Positions 56,327 through 64,000 of a DNA stretch of 64,000 nucleotides are shown piece after piece. A model generated the notes under the pieces. The model was not told the DNA's origin. It saw only the letters and a program-made list of their open reading frames with translations, and did no database searches. The DNA is taken from positions 744,001 through 808,000 of the forward strand of contig NZ_CP042301.2 in assembly GCF_007922615.2 (NCBI RefSeq). Reading direction: 5' to 3'. Origin of the DNA: Nitratireductor mangrovi (GTDB taxonomy: Bacteria; Pseudomonadota; Alphaproteobacteria; Rhizobiales; Rhizobiaceae). Positions within the stretch are counted from its first letter, which is position 1. The number at the start of each line of letters is the position of its first letter. The position numbers and the translations under genes are program-made.

Positions 56327-56590
56327 TTACGGCCGCCGCCGTCGCGGAGGCAACCGCTTGTCGGAAGGCTCCCGCAGCACGCGCGGCGGAACGCGGCCGG
56401 GAAGCCAGTCGACCTCGACGACGATGCGAGTCGACAAGGCGTAGTGACGCCCTTCGCACGAAAAGGCGAGTACACGGATGTCACCGCCGCCGGCGGCAGA
56501 AAATGCCGCCATCGCGGCTTCACGCAAGGCGTCCGGGCTGTGCGTATGCTGTCTTGCGGACGGCATGAGGCGGATGGACAATTTGGCCAT
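56327..56590 (-). CDS. small uncharacterised protein
   Basis: An 87-residue protein with no family that I recognise. It starts MAKLSIRLMPSA behind AAGGAGAACATC, an unusually strong ribosome-binding site. The middle (DIRVLAFSCEGRHYALSTRIVVEVDWLPG) looks like a small beta-sheet, and the tail is Arg/Pro-rich and probably disordered. The good site and open frame support a real gene; the basic tail and short length keep confidence moderate. It lies between the ABM gene and tRNA-Pro. Confidence 0.6.
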   Translation of the reverse strand: MAKLSIRLMPSARQHTHSPDALREAAMAAFSAAGGGDIRVLAFSCEGRHYALSTRIVVEVDWLPGRVPPRVLREPSDKRLPPRRRRP

Positions 56591-56801
56591 GATGTTCTCC
56601 TTCGAGCAGACGCAATTCTCCCGTCACGGGAGTTGGCAATGCTCGAAAGGCAGAAGGATCAGGGCACGGAGACTGTCGGCCACTCGTTGTTGATGGCAGT
56701 GGCGTAACGCGCGATGCCGGCATCATTGTGACTGGCACAGCGACGGCGAGCCGGCGGCATCTAATGATCAGTGCCCAACAGCGACGAGCGACGGAGAAGA
56801 A

Positions 56802-56878
<77 letters not shown>

Positions 56879-56973
56879 AACCGCGGCAAGGCTTATAGTC
56901 TCGTGAGGAGCCGCGCAAGCGCAAAAAGCCGACGCGGCGATGCGTCGTCCACCCTAGCAACGGCAGGGCTCAA

Positions 56974-59664
56974 CTATGTCGCCCGTCTGCCCGGGATACG
57001 CACGACGAACCTGGCGCCTCCGGCTTTCGCCTCGGTCACTGTCAGCGTTCCGCCGAGCATCTCGACAATCTGCCGGCTGATCGCCAGGCCGAGCCCAGCT
57101 CCGGCGTGCCGCGAGGCGGCGCCACGGGAGAATTTCGCGAAGATGCGCTCGCGCTCGCTTTCGGGCACGCCCGGGCCGTTGTCGGAAACCGTGGCCTCGT
57201 AGATCCCTTTGCGGTAGCTGCTCGATACCGCGACTGCCGGTGAAGCGCTGGTATTGTATTTGATCGCGTTGGAAATCAGGTTGATGAAGACTTGGGCGAG
57301 CTTGTCGCGGTCGCCTTCGATGACGGCGTCGCGGGCACGCTTTTCCACCGTGATTGTCACTCCCGCGGCGCGCACCAGCGCTTCGCAACTCTCCAGCGCC
57401 TGATCGAGCGCGGTCTCGGGGGCGAATGGAATGCGCTCCCACGCCGCTTCGCCGGGCTCGAGCTGGTTGAGATCGAGAATTCCGTCGAGCAGGCGGGTCA
57501 GGCGCAGGCTTTCGTCCTGGATGATGCGCAGGAAGCGCTCGCGCTGTGCATCGCTGACCTGCGGGTTTTGCAGCAGGATGTCGGAGAAGGAGCGGATCGA
57601 CGTCATCGGCGTACGCACCTCGTGGCTGACCTGGCTCAGGAATTCGTCCTTGCGCTGGTCGATCTCGCGCAACTGCGCATTCGCCCGCGCCAGTTCCTCG
57701 GCCGTTGCCTCGATCTGGCGCGACTTGCGCTCCAACTCCTCCGAATAGGCGCGTATCTGTTCGGTCTCGTCAGCCAGCCGTTGCAGCCTCTCGACCGAAA
57801 TCGTCTCACTGGTCACGACGGTCGAGACCAGCGAGCGGGCCGTTGACGCGCCAACATTGGAGGCCAGCTTCTGCTCAACCAGCGTGATCAGGTCGTCATT
57901 GGCGATCCGCGCATGGTCGCGGGCGTTCTCGCGGGCGAAGAGGTTGACCGCCTCCTCGGCGCCGAGGATGCGGTTGGCGATATTGCGCAGATCGCGGATC
58001 TTGGCCGTGCGCCGCATGACGCGCATTTCGCTTTCAGTCTGGCGCCGGAAAATGTCGACGAAAAGCCGCGACTGGTAGCGGGCAAGCGGGGTCGGCTCGG
58101 TGACGAGCGAAATGCCGATCAGGAGCCCGACATTGGCGATCATGCTCCAGAACAACGCGTGCACCAGTGGATCGAAGCCTTCGAGCCCGAACAGGGCCCG
58201 GGGCTTCAGCCACGCCTGGCCCCACGGCCCGGCGTTGATCGCGTCCGCCGACATAAGAAAACTACCCTCGAAGCTCGGCAGGAAAAGCGTGTAGGCCCAA
58301 AGCACAAAGCCCGCGGCAAGCCCCGCCAGCGCGCCCGACTGGGTGGCGCGTCGCCAGTAGAGGCCGCCGACCAGGCTGGGCATGAACTGCGCCACACCGC
58401 AGAAGGAGATGAGGCCGATCGCGGCTAAAGCGTCGGAGGTGCCGCTCAGCCAGAAATAAAGGAACCCCAGCGCCGCGATGAAGACGATACTGGCGCGCCG
58501 CGTCGTAAGGATGAAACTCCGCATCAGCGGTGCGCTGGCGATGGGCGCCAGGCGGAACCGCAGCGCCAGGGGCATGACGATGTGGTTGGAGATCATCGTC
58601 GACAGCGCGATCGAGGAGACGATGACCATCGAGGTCGCCGAAGAGAAGCCGCCGAGGAAAGCCAGGAGCGCGATGGTGCCTTCGCCGGCCCCGAGCGGCA
58701 GCGTCAGCACATAAAGGTCGGGATTGGAGCCGGCCGGCAGGCGCTCAAGCCCGGCGATCGCTATCGGGATCACGAACAGGCAGATCAGGAACAGATAGAG
58801 CGGAAACAGCCATGACGCGGTGCGCAGTTGCCCCTCATTGGAGTTTTCGACCACGGTAACCTGGAACTGGCGTGGCAGGCAGATCACGGCGGCGCCGGCC
58901 AGAAAGCACAGCGTGACCCAGCGCGGGCCGAAGGTGGCTTCGGCCTCGGCGAGGTTCGACGGCGCGTTTGCGAAGATGTCCGTAGCACTCCCGCCAAGGC
59001 TCAGCAGAACCCACAAGCCGACCGTGATCAGCGCCACCAGCTTGACCACCGCCTCGACCGCGATCGCGGCGATGACGCCATGGTGGCGCTCGTTGGCGCT
59101 GATGTTGCGCACGCCGAAGATGATCGCAAAAAGGCACAGGCCGGCGGCGAGCAGAAAGGCGATCTGGTAGTCGGGAGACAGGTCGATATTGGCCGCCGTC
59201 ACCGCCCCGGCGGGGAAGGTGATCACCTGGAAGCTTGCCGTCAGGGCCTTCAACTGCAGTGCGATATAGGGTGTCGTCGCCACCACGGCCATCAAGGTCA
59301 CGAGCGCGCCAAGTGCTGGGCTCTTGCCGAAGCGGGCCGAGATCAGGTCGGCGATCGAGGTGGTATGATAGGTACGGCCGACGGTCACGAGCTTGCGCAA
59401 AAACAGCCACCAGCCGACGAACACGATGGTCGGCCCGAGATAGATGGTCACGAATTCGAGCCCGTTGCGCGCCGCCGAGCCGACGGCCCCGAAAAACGTC
59501 CACGACGTGCAATAGATCGAGATCGACAATGTGTAGACCAGCGGCGAGGAGAGCCAGCCGCCCGGCCGCATCCGCGCGCGGCGATCGCCGGCGAAGGCGA
59601 CCGCAAACAGGAGCGCGACGTAGCCCAGGCAGACCAAGATAACGAGGTCGGTGGGGAGCTTCAT
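56974..59664 (-). CDS. PutP-like sensor histidine kinase (sodium:solute symporter fused to kinase)
   Basis: An 896-residue sensor. Residues 1-500 are a sodium:solute-symporter unit of about 13 helices (YTLSISIYCTSWTFFGAVG, SIADLISARFGKS, SNEGQLRTASWLFPLYL). A connecting STAC-like and coiled-coil region is at about 530-670. The kinase has His681 in SQVSHEVRTP, the N-box INLISNAIKYN near 795-805, the G1 DNGPGVP and the G2 GAGLGLAIS. It resembles CbrA, which couples transport-like sensing to carbon/nitrogen control. A four-base overlap (ATGA) ties it to the small membrane-protein gene upstream. Confidence 0.92.
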   Translation of the reverse strand: MKLPTDLVILVCLGYVALLFAVAFAGDRRARMRPGGWLSSPLVYTLSISIYCTSWTFFGAVGSAARNGLEFVTIYLGPTIVFVGWWLFLRKLVTVGRTYHTTSIADLISARFGKSPALGALVTLMAVVATTPYIALQLKALTASFQVITFPAGAVTAANIDLSPDYQIAFLLAAGLCLFAIIFGVRNISANERHHGVIAAIAVEAVVKLVALITVGLWVLLSLGGSATDIFANAPSNLAEAEATFGPRWVTLCFLAGAAVICLPRQFQVTVVENSNEGQLRTASWLFPLYLFLICLFVIPIAIAGLERLPAGSNPDLYVLTLPLGAGEGTIALLAFLGGFSSATSMVIVSSIALSTMISNHIVMPLALRFRLAPIASAPLMRSFILTTRRASIVFIAALGFLYFWLSGTSDALAAIGLISFCGVAQFMPSLVGGLYWRRATQSGALAGLAAGFVLWAYTLFLPSFEGSFLMSADAINAGPWGQAWLKPRALFGLEGFDPLVHALFWSMIANVGLLIGISLVTEPTPLARYQSRLFVDIFRRQTESEMRVMRRTAKIRDLRNIANRILGAEEAVNLFARENARDHARIANDDLITLVEQKLASNVGASTARSLVSTVVTSETISVERLQRLADETEQIRAYSEELERKSRQIEATAEELARANAQLREIDQRKDEFLSQVSHEVRTPMTSIRSFSDILLQNPQVSDAQRERFLRIIQDESLRLTRLLDGILDLNQLEPGEAAWERIPFAPETALDQALESCEALVRAAGVTITVEKRARDAVIEGDRDKLAQVFINLISNAIKYNTSASPAVAVSSSYRKGIYEATVSDNGPGVPESERERIFAKFSRGAASRHAGAGLGLAISRQIVEMLGGTLTVTEAKAGGARFVVRIPGRRAT

Positions 59665-59936
59665 GACGACGGCCCGCCGGGCCGGCCTTCCCGCCCGTGA
59701 GCGGGTGGTTTGGGTGCCAACTTACGCGCAAGCATGAAGGCTGCCACGATTGCCAGCGCCCAGACACCGAACAGGTAGAGCACGATCAGAGGCACGCCTG
59801 CCAGCGACAGCGGAGCGGCGAAGATCAGGATGATCGGCGGAACGAAGAGGACCGTGACGACAAAAGGCAGCACCGACGCCGCATCGCGCGCGCCACGAGC
59901 TTCGCCGCCGGCGTCGCGGGGTTCACCGTCCGGCAA
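59661..59936 (-). CDS. small two-helix membrane protein, CbrX-like position
   Basis: A protein of about 91 residues with two hydrophobic helices at about 22-46 and 50-72 (VLPFVVTVLFVPPIILIFAA and VPLIVLYLFGVWALAIVAAF), then a basic Pro-rich tail. I identify no family. The start is uncertain: TTG 59936 has GGGAAA upstream and overlaps the receiver gene by 14 bases, and no ATG is near. The stop overlaps the kinase start (ATGA). A small protein coupled ahead of a CbrA-type kinase recalls CbrX of pseudomonads and the small partners of other SSS transporters. Confidence 0.65.
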   Translation of the reverse strand: MPDGEPRDAGGEARGARDAASVLPFVVTVLFVPPIILIFAAPLSLAGVPLIVLYLFGVWALAIVAAFMLARKLAPKPPAHGREGRPGGPSS

Positions 59937-60294
59937 TTTCCCGCACCCGTTCGACAAGCTCGGCGTTCGAGAACGGCTTGGTGATGAAGGCGTCGGCACC
60001 CAGGCCCTCGGCCGCCTCGCGGTCACGCGCCTGGCCCTTGGCCGTCAGCACCAGCACCGGCATGGAACCGATCTTGTGGTCATCGCGGATATGCTTGAGG
60101 ACTTCGAGGCCGTTGATGCCCGGCAGCATGATGTCGAGGATGACGGCGGCGAAGGACTGCCTGCGCAACCGGTCGAGGCCGTCACTCCCGCTCGAGGAAA
60201 CCTCCACGTCGAACTGGGCCCTTTCCAGAATGAAGCGCAGTGATTCGACGATGTTAGGCTCGTCCTCGACGATCAGGATACGGTCGCGGCCCAA
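59923..60294 (-). CDS. stand-alone response regulator receiver protein
   Basis: A 123-residue CheY-like receiver with no output domain. Asp11 and Asp54 (VEDEPN, LDIMLPGINGLE) form the phosphorylation pocket, with Thr84 and Lys106 (TAKGQARD, ITKPFS) completing it. It probably takes phosphate from the downstream kinase in the same operon and may pass it to another protein. The start is TTG 60294 behind GGGGGAAAA; no ATG is near. It overlaps the next gene. Confidence 0.9.
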   Translation of the reverse strand: MGRDRILIVEDEPNIVESLRFILERAQFDVEVSSSGSDGLDRLRRQSFAAVILDIMLPGINGLEVLKHIRDDHKIGSMPVLVLTAKGQARDREAAEGLGADAFITKPFSNAELVERVREIAGR

Positions 60295-60376
60295 CTGTTT
60301 TCCCCCTGTCTATCCAGTGTCCTACACATATCGGCCCTCGCCAGACATACGCCTTTGGTCGGAATGACGGCGCGCT

Positions 60377-61843
60377 TCATACCAGCAGTGGCTTCTCCTG
60401 ACGGTGACGGCAAGTCTCGCGCGAACACAGGCGGCAGACCGTACCGACCGGGATGGTGGCCTGGGCGCGGTCGATGCCGTCGCCATAGACGACCCGATCG
60501 GCTTCGGAGGCAGCACAGGCAAGCAGGATCGATTGCAGGTGGCGCGGCCGGCCAATCGTCGCCGGGCTCTTGTCGACGGCCCTTGCGAAGAACAGAAACT
60601 CGTCGCCGGAGGGCAGGGCGCCGAAATGCCTCACCGTAACGCCAGGCGTCTGGAACGCGCCGTAGATGGCCCAGAGCGGACAGGCCGTGCCGTAGCGCGG
60701 CAAGTGCAGACCAGGCAAAGGCAAACGCTTGGTAACATAGCCGGACGGGTCGGAGCGCATATAGGCAAAGTGAACGCCTTCGGCGCCGGGGCGTCGCAGC
60801 GTGGCAAGGCGATGCGCGGCCTGCTCGTAGGATACGCCGAACAGCTCCATCAACTGGTCGAGATCGCAGCGACGGTCCAGGGCGGCGCGCGCGAACGCCT
60901 CGTAGGGCATGAGGATTGCACCGGCGACATAGCTGTAGAGAGCGTTCGCGGCGAGTTCGCGCGCGACATCGGATCCAAGCGAGGAATGCTCCGCCACGAT
61001 GGCCTGCACGGCATCGCTGGCCAGTTCCTCCGCTGCCTTGCGCATCAACGCAAACCGGCCCTTGGGAGTCGGTTCCGCGGCAGCGGCCCCGCCTTCGGCA
61101 ACGATCCGCGACGCTTCCTGTGCCGCACCGGCACCTCCGCCGAACGAGCGCAAAAACGTCTCCGCGACGTTTTCCAGCGTGGGGAAATGGTTGTCGGCGT
61201 CGCTGATGAAGGCGTCGACGTTTTCCATCGGCGTGGCCGAGCGTACCCGCGTGTCGGTATTGCCGAAGAAGGCCACCAGTTCGCGCGCCGTATCGGAAAG
61301 GCGACCACTGTCGTCAGAAATGATGGACAGGAATCGTTGGCGATCTGGCGCGCCTAGGCTGTCGTTATCGATCAGGATCTCGGCAGCTGAACGGATTGAG
61401 GTGACGCGCGTGAGCACGCTGTGGATGCTCTCGCCCAGGAACGGATCGCGGTTAAGCCTGTCGGCGAGCGCCAGCACCGCCTCGTTGCGGTCGCGATAGG
61501 CCCGGTAGAGGTTGAGGATGATCTCGGCCCATTCCGGCTGCCGTCCGATCAGTTCCTCCGCGCCGGCCGGATCGGCTCTGCCATTGGCGATCGCCGGATC
61601 GGAGGCAATTTCGTTGAGGTTATGAAGACGCCGCCGCTCGCTCTCTCCGTCAAGCTCGGCCCGGTCCCCATCGAGCGCGACGGCAATGCGATCGAGGAGG
61701 GCCATCGGGACCGGGCGCTTGTTGGCCTCGATCAGATTCACATAGGACGCGGATATGCCGGCGCGTCGCGCCAGCTCGTGCTGCGTCAGGCCGCGTGCCT
61801 TGCGCAGGGCCTTGATCTTGAGCCCGGTCAGTGCCTGTGGCAT
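60377..61843 (-). CDS. short-chain fatty acyl-CoA regulator (ScfR/RamB family)
   Basis: A 488-residue XRE-type transcription factor. The helix-turn-helix lies in residues 8-60 (IKALRKARGLTQHELARRAGIS). A middle region (about 100-270) and an IrrE/ImmA-like region without an HExxH motif follow. The C-terminal ScfR domain ends in CRLCSRETCRHRQE. Members such as RamB bind TTTGCAAA-like sites and sense short acyl-CoA to control acetate/propionate use. It is divergent from an ABC importer across 189 bases that hold a 10-bp inverted repeat. The domain call is firm; the ligand is inference. Confidence 0.87.
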   Translation of the reverse strand: MPQALTGLKIKALRKARGLTQHELARRAGISASYVNLIEANKRPVPMALLDRIAVALDGDRAELDGESERRRLHNLNEIASDPAIANGRADPAGAEELIGRQPEWAEIILNLYRAYRDRNEAVLALADRLNRDPFLGESIHSVLTRVTSIRSAAEILIDNDSLGAPDRQRFLSIISDDSGRLSDTARELVAFFGNTDTRVRSATPMENVDAFISDADNHFPTLENVAETFLRSFGGGAGAAQEASRIVAEGGAAAAEPTPKGRFALMRKAAEELASDAVQAIVAEHSSLGSDVARELAANALYSYVAGAILMPYEAFARAALDRRCDLDQLMELFGVSYEQAAHRLATLRRPGAEGVHFAYMRSDPSGYVTKRLPLPGLHLPRYGTACPLWAIYGAFQTPGVTVRHFGALPSGDEFLFFARAVDKSPATIGRPRHLQSILLACAASEADRVVYGDGIDRAQATIPVGTVCRLCSRETCRHRQEKPLLV

Positions 61844-61861
61844 CGCTCATCCTCCAGCGTC

Positions 61862-61914
61862 TTTTGTAAATAAATGACAGAAGATTGCAAGAGGACCACA
61901 AGAAATTTACAAAA
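61862..61914. promoter_or_regulatory. inverted repeat between ScfR gene and ABC importer, likely operator
   Basis: TTTTGTAAAT (61862-61871) and ATTTACAAAA (61905-61914) are exact reverse complements, 33 bases apart, in an AT-rich divergent promoter region. The core TTTGTAAA resembles the TTTGCAAA-type sites of RamB. Binding by the adjacent regulator is inference. Confidence 0.6.
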
Positions 61915-62032
61915 ATAGCTTTTTAAACCAAAGGCTTATTGAAAAAATGACTGATATGACGCATTGGTCGGTTGGGCGGCGTCTCGTTCGCCACTCGGCA
62001 TCGTGCCGTATCGACACCCGAGGGAGGAATTC

Positions 62033-63373
62033 ATGAATTTCGACAGACTGAACCGCCGCGGCTTCTTGAAGAGCAGCGCCGCAGTCGGCGCTGGCCTTGC
62101 CTTGCCGACCATCTTCACCAGCGCGTCGCGCGCGCAGGACTATTGCAACATGCCGACCGGCGATTCGGTCGTCTTCGGCTTCAACGTGCCGCAGACCGGC
62201 GCCTACGCGGACGAGGGCGCCGACGAGTTGCGCGCTTACGAACTTGCGGTCGAGCACCTCAACGGCGAGGGCGACGGCGGCATGCTCAACACCTTCTCTT
62301 CGAAGGCGCTCGGCGGCAACGGCGTGCTGGGCAAGAAGGTCACCTTCGTGACTGGCGACACCCAGACCAAGTCCGATGCCGCGCGCGCTTCGGCCAAGCG
62401 CATGATCGAAAACGACGGCGCGCTGATGATCACCGGCGGCTCGTCGTCGGGCGTGGCGATTGCCGTGCAGGGACTTTGCCAGGAAGCCGGCGTCATCTTC
62501 ATGGCCGGCCTGACCCACTCCAACGACACCACCGGCAAGGACAAGCGCGCCAACGGTTTCCGGCACTTCTTCAATACCGAAATGACCGGCGCGGCACTTG
62601 CTCCCGTGCTAAAGAACGCGTTCGGCACCGATCGCCGGGCCTACCACCTGACCGCCGACTACACCTGGGGCTGGTCTCAGGAAGGTTCGATCAAGAAGTA
62701 CACCGAGCAACTCGGCTGGGAGACCGTGGAAGCGGTCCGCACCCCGCTGGGCGCCGGCGACTTCTCGCAGTTCATCACACCGGTTCTCAATTCGGGCGCC
62801 GACGTGCTGGTGCTCAACCACTACGGCAAGGACATGGTGAACTCGCTGACCCAGGCCGTCCAGTTCGGGCTGCGCGACAAGCAGGCCAACGGCAAGGATT
62901 TCCAGATCGTCGTGCCGCTGTTCTCGCGTCTGATGGCGCAGGGCGCCGGGGAGTCGATCAAGGGCATCTACGGTTCGACGAACTGGAACTGGTCGCTCGA
63001 GGACGACGGTTCCGCCGCGTTCGTCAAGTCGTTTGGCGAGAAGTATGGCTTCCCGCCGTCGCAGGCGGCGCACACCTGCTACTGCCAGGCTCTGCTCTAC
63101 GCCGATGCCTGCGAGCGGGCCGGCACCTTCAAGCCTTCCGAGGTGGGCAAGGCGCTCGAAGGTTTCGAGTTCGACGGCCTTGGCAATGGCCCGGTGCTTT
63201 ACCGTGCAGCCGATCACCAGTGCTTCAAGGACGTTCTTGTGGTGCAGGGCAAGGAAGCGCCTTCATCCAAGTTCGATCTGCTCGAGGTGGTTGAAGTCAC
63301 GCCGCGCGCGCAGGTCGAGTATGCGGCCGAAGAACTCGGCGGCGAACTCGGCCCGTATAACGACAACTGCTGA
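62033..63373 (+). CDS. ABC transporter substrate-binding protein, branched-chain amino acid family
   Basis: A 446-residue periplasmic binding protein. A twin-arginine-like signal (NRRGFLKSSAAVGAGLALP) is at about residues 6-32. The Leu/Ile/Val-type type I fold follows: FGFNVPQTGAYADEGADELRAYELAVEHLNG, ITGGSSSGVAIAVQGLC and DYTWGWSQEGSIKKY. The family also binds urea, amides and aromatic acids, so the ligand is open. ATG 62033 has GGGAGGAATTC upstream. The permease gene follows behind a hairpin. Confidence 0.9.
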   Translation: MNFDRLNRRGFLKSSAAVGAGLALPTIFTSASRAQDYCNMPTGDSVVFGFNVPQTGAYADEGADELRAYELAVEHLNGEGDGGMLNTFSSKALGGNGVLGKKVTFVTGDTQTKSDAARASAKRMIENDGALMITGGSSSGVAIAVQGLCQEAGVIFMAGLTHSNDTTGKDKRANGFRHFFNTEMTGAALAPVLKNAFGTDRRAYHLTADYTWGWSQEGSIKKYTEQLGWETVEAVRTPLGAGDFSQFITPVLNSGADVLVLNHYGKDMVNSLTQAVQFGLRDKQANGKDFQIVVPLFSRLMAQGAGESIKGIYGSTNWNWSLEDDGSAAFVKSFGEKYGFPPSQAAHTCYCQALLYADACERAGTFKPSEVGKALEGFEFDGLGNGPVLYRAADHQCFKDVLVVQGKEAPSSKFDLLEVVEVTPRAQVEYAAEELGGELGPYNDNC

Positions 63374-63387
63374 TCTAACGAAACTGA

Positions 63388-63415
63388 GCCGGCCGCGCCC
63401 GAGGGGGCGGCCGGC
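63388..63415 (+). terminator. intercistronic hairpin, likely attenuator
   Basis: A 9-bp stem GCCGGCCGC / GCGGCCGGC with a GC-rich loop of ten bases and no T-run lies between the binding-protein and permease genes. Such hairpins usually keep binding-protein mRNA in excess over permease. It may not terminate. Confidence 0.6.
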
Positions 63416-63510
63416 CCCATGTGTTGCTTCGCCCGCCGTGGCGGGGCAACATTGCTCCGCGCGGTACAGGGCTGGGAGGCAGGAACGGTGGCGGCCGTTC
63501 CGAACGACTG

Positions 63511-64000
63511 ATGGACGCTATCTTTCTTCAGATATTGAACGGGCTGGACAAGGGCGGAGCCTATGCGCTGATCGCCCTGGGACTGACTCTCGTCTTCGGC
63601 ACGCTCGGCGTCGTCAACTTCGCGCATGGCGCATTGTTCATGCTCGGCGCCTTCTGCGCGGTGTCTCTGGAACGCCTTCTCAACCTCTCATACGAGCGCA
63701 TCAGCGAGACCGAGACCGACTTCCTCGGCAAGCCGCTGAAGGAGCAGATACCGTATCTGGCGGATTTCGTCGGCGAGGACTGGAGCGTCTTCCTCCGTGA
63801 TTACTCGGTGCCGATATCGATCCTCCTGGCGATCGTCGTCATGGGCCTGATCGGCATTGTCATGGAACGCGGCCTGATCAAGCATTTCTACCGTCGTCCG
63901 CACGCCGACCAGATTTTGGTCACCTTCGGCCTGGCGATCGTATTGCAGGAGATCGTGCGCCACTATTTCGGCGCCAATCCCATCCCGCAATCAGCGCCGT
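63511..64000 (+). CDS. branched-chain amino acid ABC transporter permease (LivH type), partial
   Basis: The first 163 residues of an inner-membrane permease run to the right edge. It begins MDAIFLQILNGLDKGGAYAL and continues IALGLTLVFGTLGVVNFAHG, the signature of LivH. A long hydrophilic insert (about 55-92, with YERISETETD) precedes the next helix, and IVMERGLIKHFYRRPHADQIL follows. The insert is longer than in E. coli LivH. It is the second gene of the importer operon; a LivM permease and ATPases should follow outside the window. Confidence 0.9.
   Translation, partial: MDAIFLQILNGLDKGGAYALIALGLTLVFGTLGVVNFAHGALFMLGAFCAVSLERLLNLSYERISETETDFLGKPLKEQIPYLADFVGEDWSVFLRDYSVPISILLAIVVMGLIGIVMERGLIKHFYRRPHADQILVTFGLAIVLQEIVRHYFGANPIPQSAP

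Overview
The window is high-GC chromosomal DNA that reads as an alphaproteobacterium of the order Rhizobiales, most likely Phyllobacteriaceae or Mesorhizobium-like. The order is supported by the LdtR / L,D-transpeptidase pair, a Bpt-type aminoacyl-transferase, the carboxyspermidine polyamine pathway, an aspartate-type (Mg-dependent) HemB, a K+-independent H+-pyrophosphatase, and the block nrdR-ribD-ribE-ribH-nusB ... hppA-bamE-CBP3-yceD-plsX-fabH-ihfA-merR-tRNA-Pro. The genus is inference from gene content only. Almost all the sequence is dense, conserved core genome. I see no prophage, insertion sequence, CRISPR array, rRNA operon or obvious genomic island.

Layout. 1-9.6 kb: end of an MFS gene, an exported amidase, a LuxR regulator, and a three-gene ABC/HlyD exporter operon that diverges from its TetR regulator across a perfect 17-bp palindrome. 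Then come aspS, a GNAT acetyltransferase and pyrrolidone-carboxylate peptidase. 9.7-16.5 kb: an ABC-2 exporter, a long secreted protein of unknown function, an outer-membrane barrel protein, parC and a RidA-family protein. 16.6-23.2 kb: a putative glycolipid-binding protein, a two-gene ArsR/small-membrane-protein unit with its own palindromic operator, and a TetR-controlled RND efflux operon. 23.3-29.7 kb: carboxynorspermidine decarboxylase and carboxy(nor)spermidine dehydrogenase, a thioesterase, PPK2, an EamA transporter, Bpt and an RDD protein. 29.8-36.9 kb: a hydroxyisobutyrate-dehydrogenase-like enzyme and divergent LysR, DUF423, hemB, a 3-hydroxyisobutyryl-CoA hydrolase-like enzyme, a small membrane protein, ldtR and the L,D-transpeptidase. 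36.9-41.5 kb: a cyclase/TPR signalling protein and a two-subunit molybdenum hydroxylase with a Tat signal. 41.9-47.7 kb: glyA, nrdR, riboflavin genes, nusB and an MFS transporter. 47.7-56.9 kb: a NYN-LOTUS RNA-binding/nuclease protein, hppA behind a structured leader, bamE, CBP3, yceD, plsX, fabH, ihfA, merR and tRNA-Pro(GGG). 57-64 kb: a PutP-type sensor histidine kinase translationally coupled to a small membrane protein and a stand-alone receiver, then an ScfR-type acyl-CoA regulator divergent from a branched-chain-amino-acid-type ABC importer that runs off the right edge.

How the genes work together. Several units form compact regulator-plus-target modules with visible operators: TetR/ABC exporter, ArsR/small coiled-coil membrane protein, TetR/RND pump, LdtR/L,D-transpeptidase and ScfR/ABC importer. 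The least explained pieces are the ArsR/small membrane protein module, the receiver/small membrane protein/PutP-kinase module, the NYN-LOTUS protein, and the double hairpin in the hppA leader. I did not find a clear-cut new defence or mobile system. Start codons are chosen by ribosome-binding site and family length, and several are GTG or TTG.
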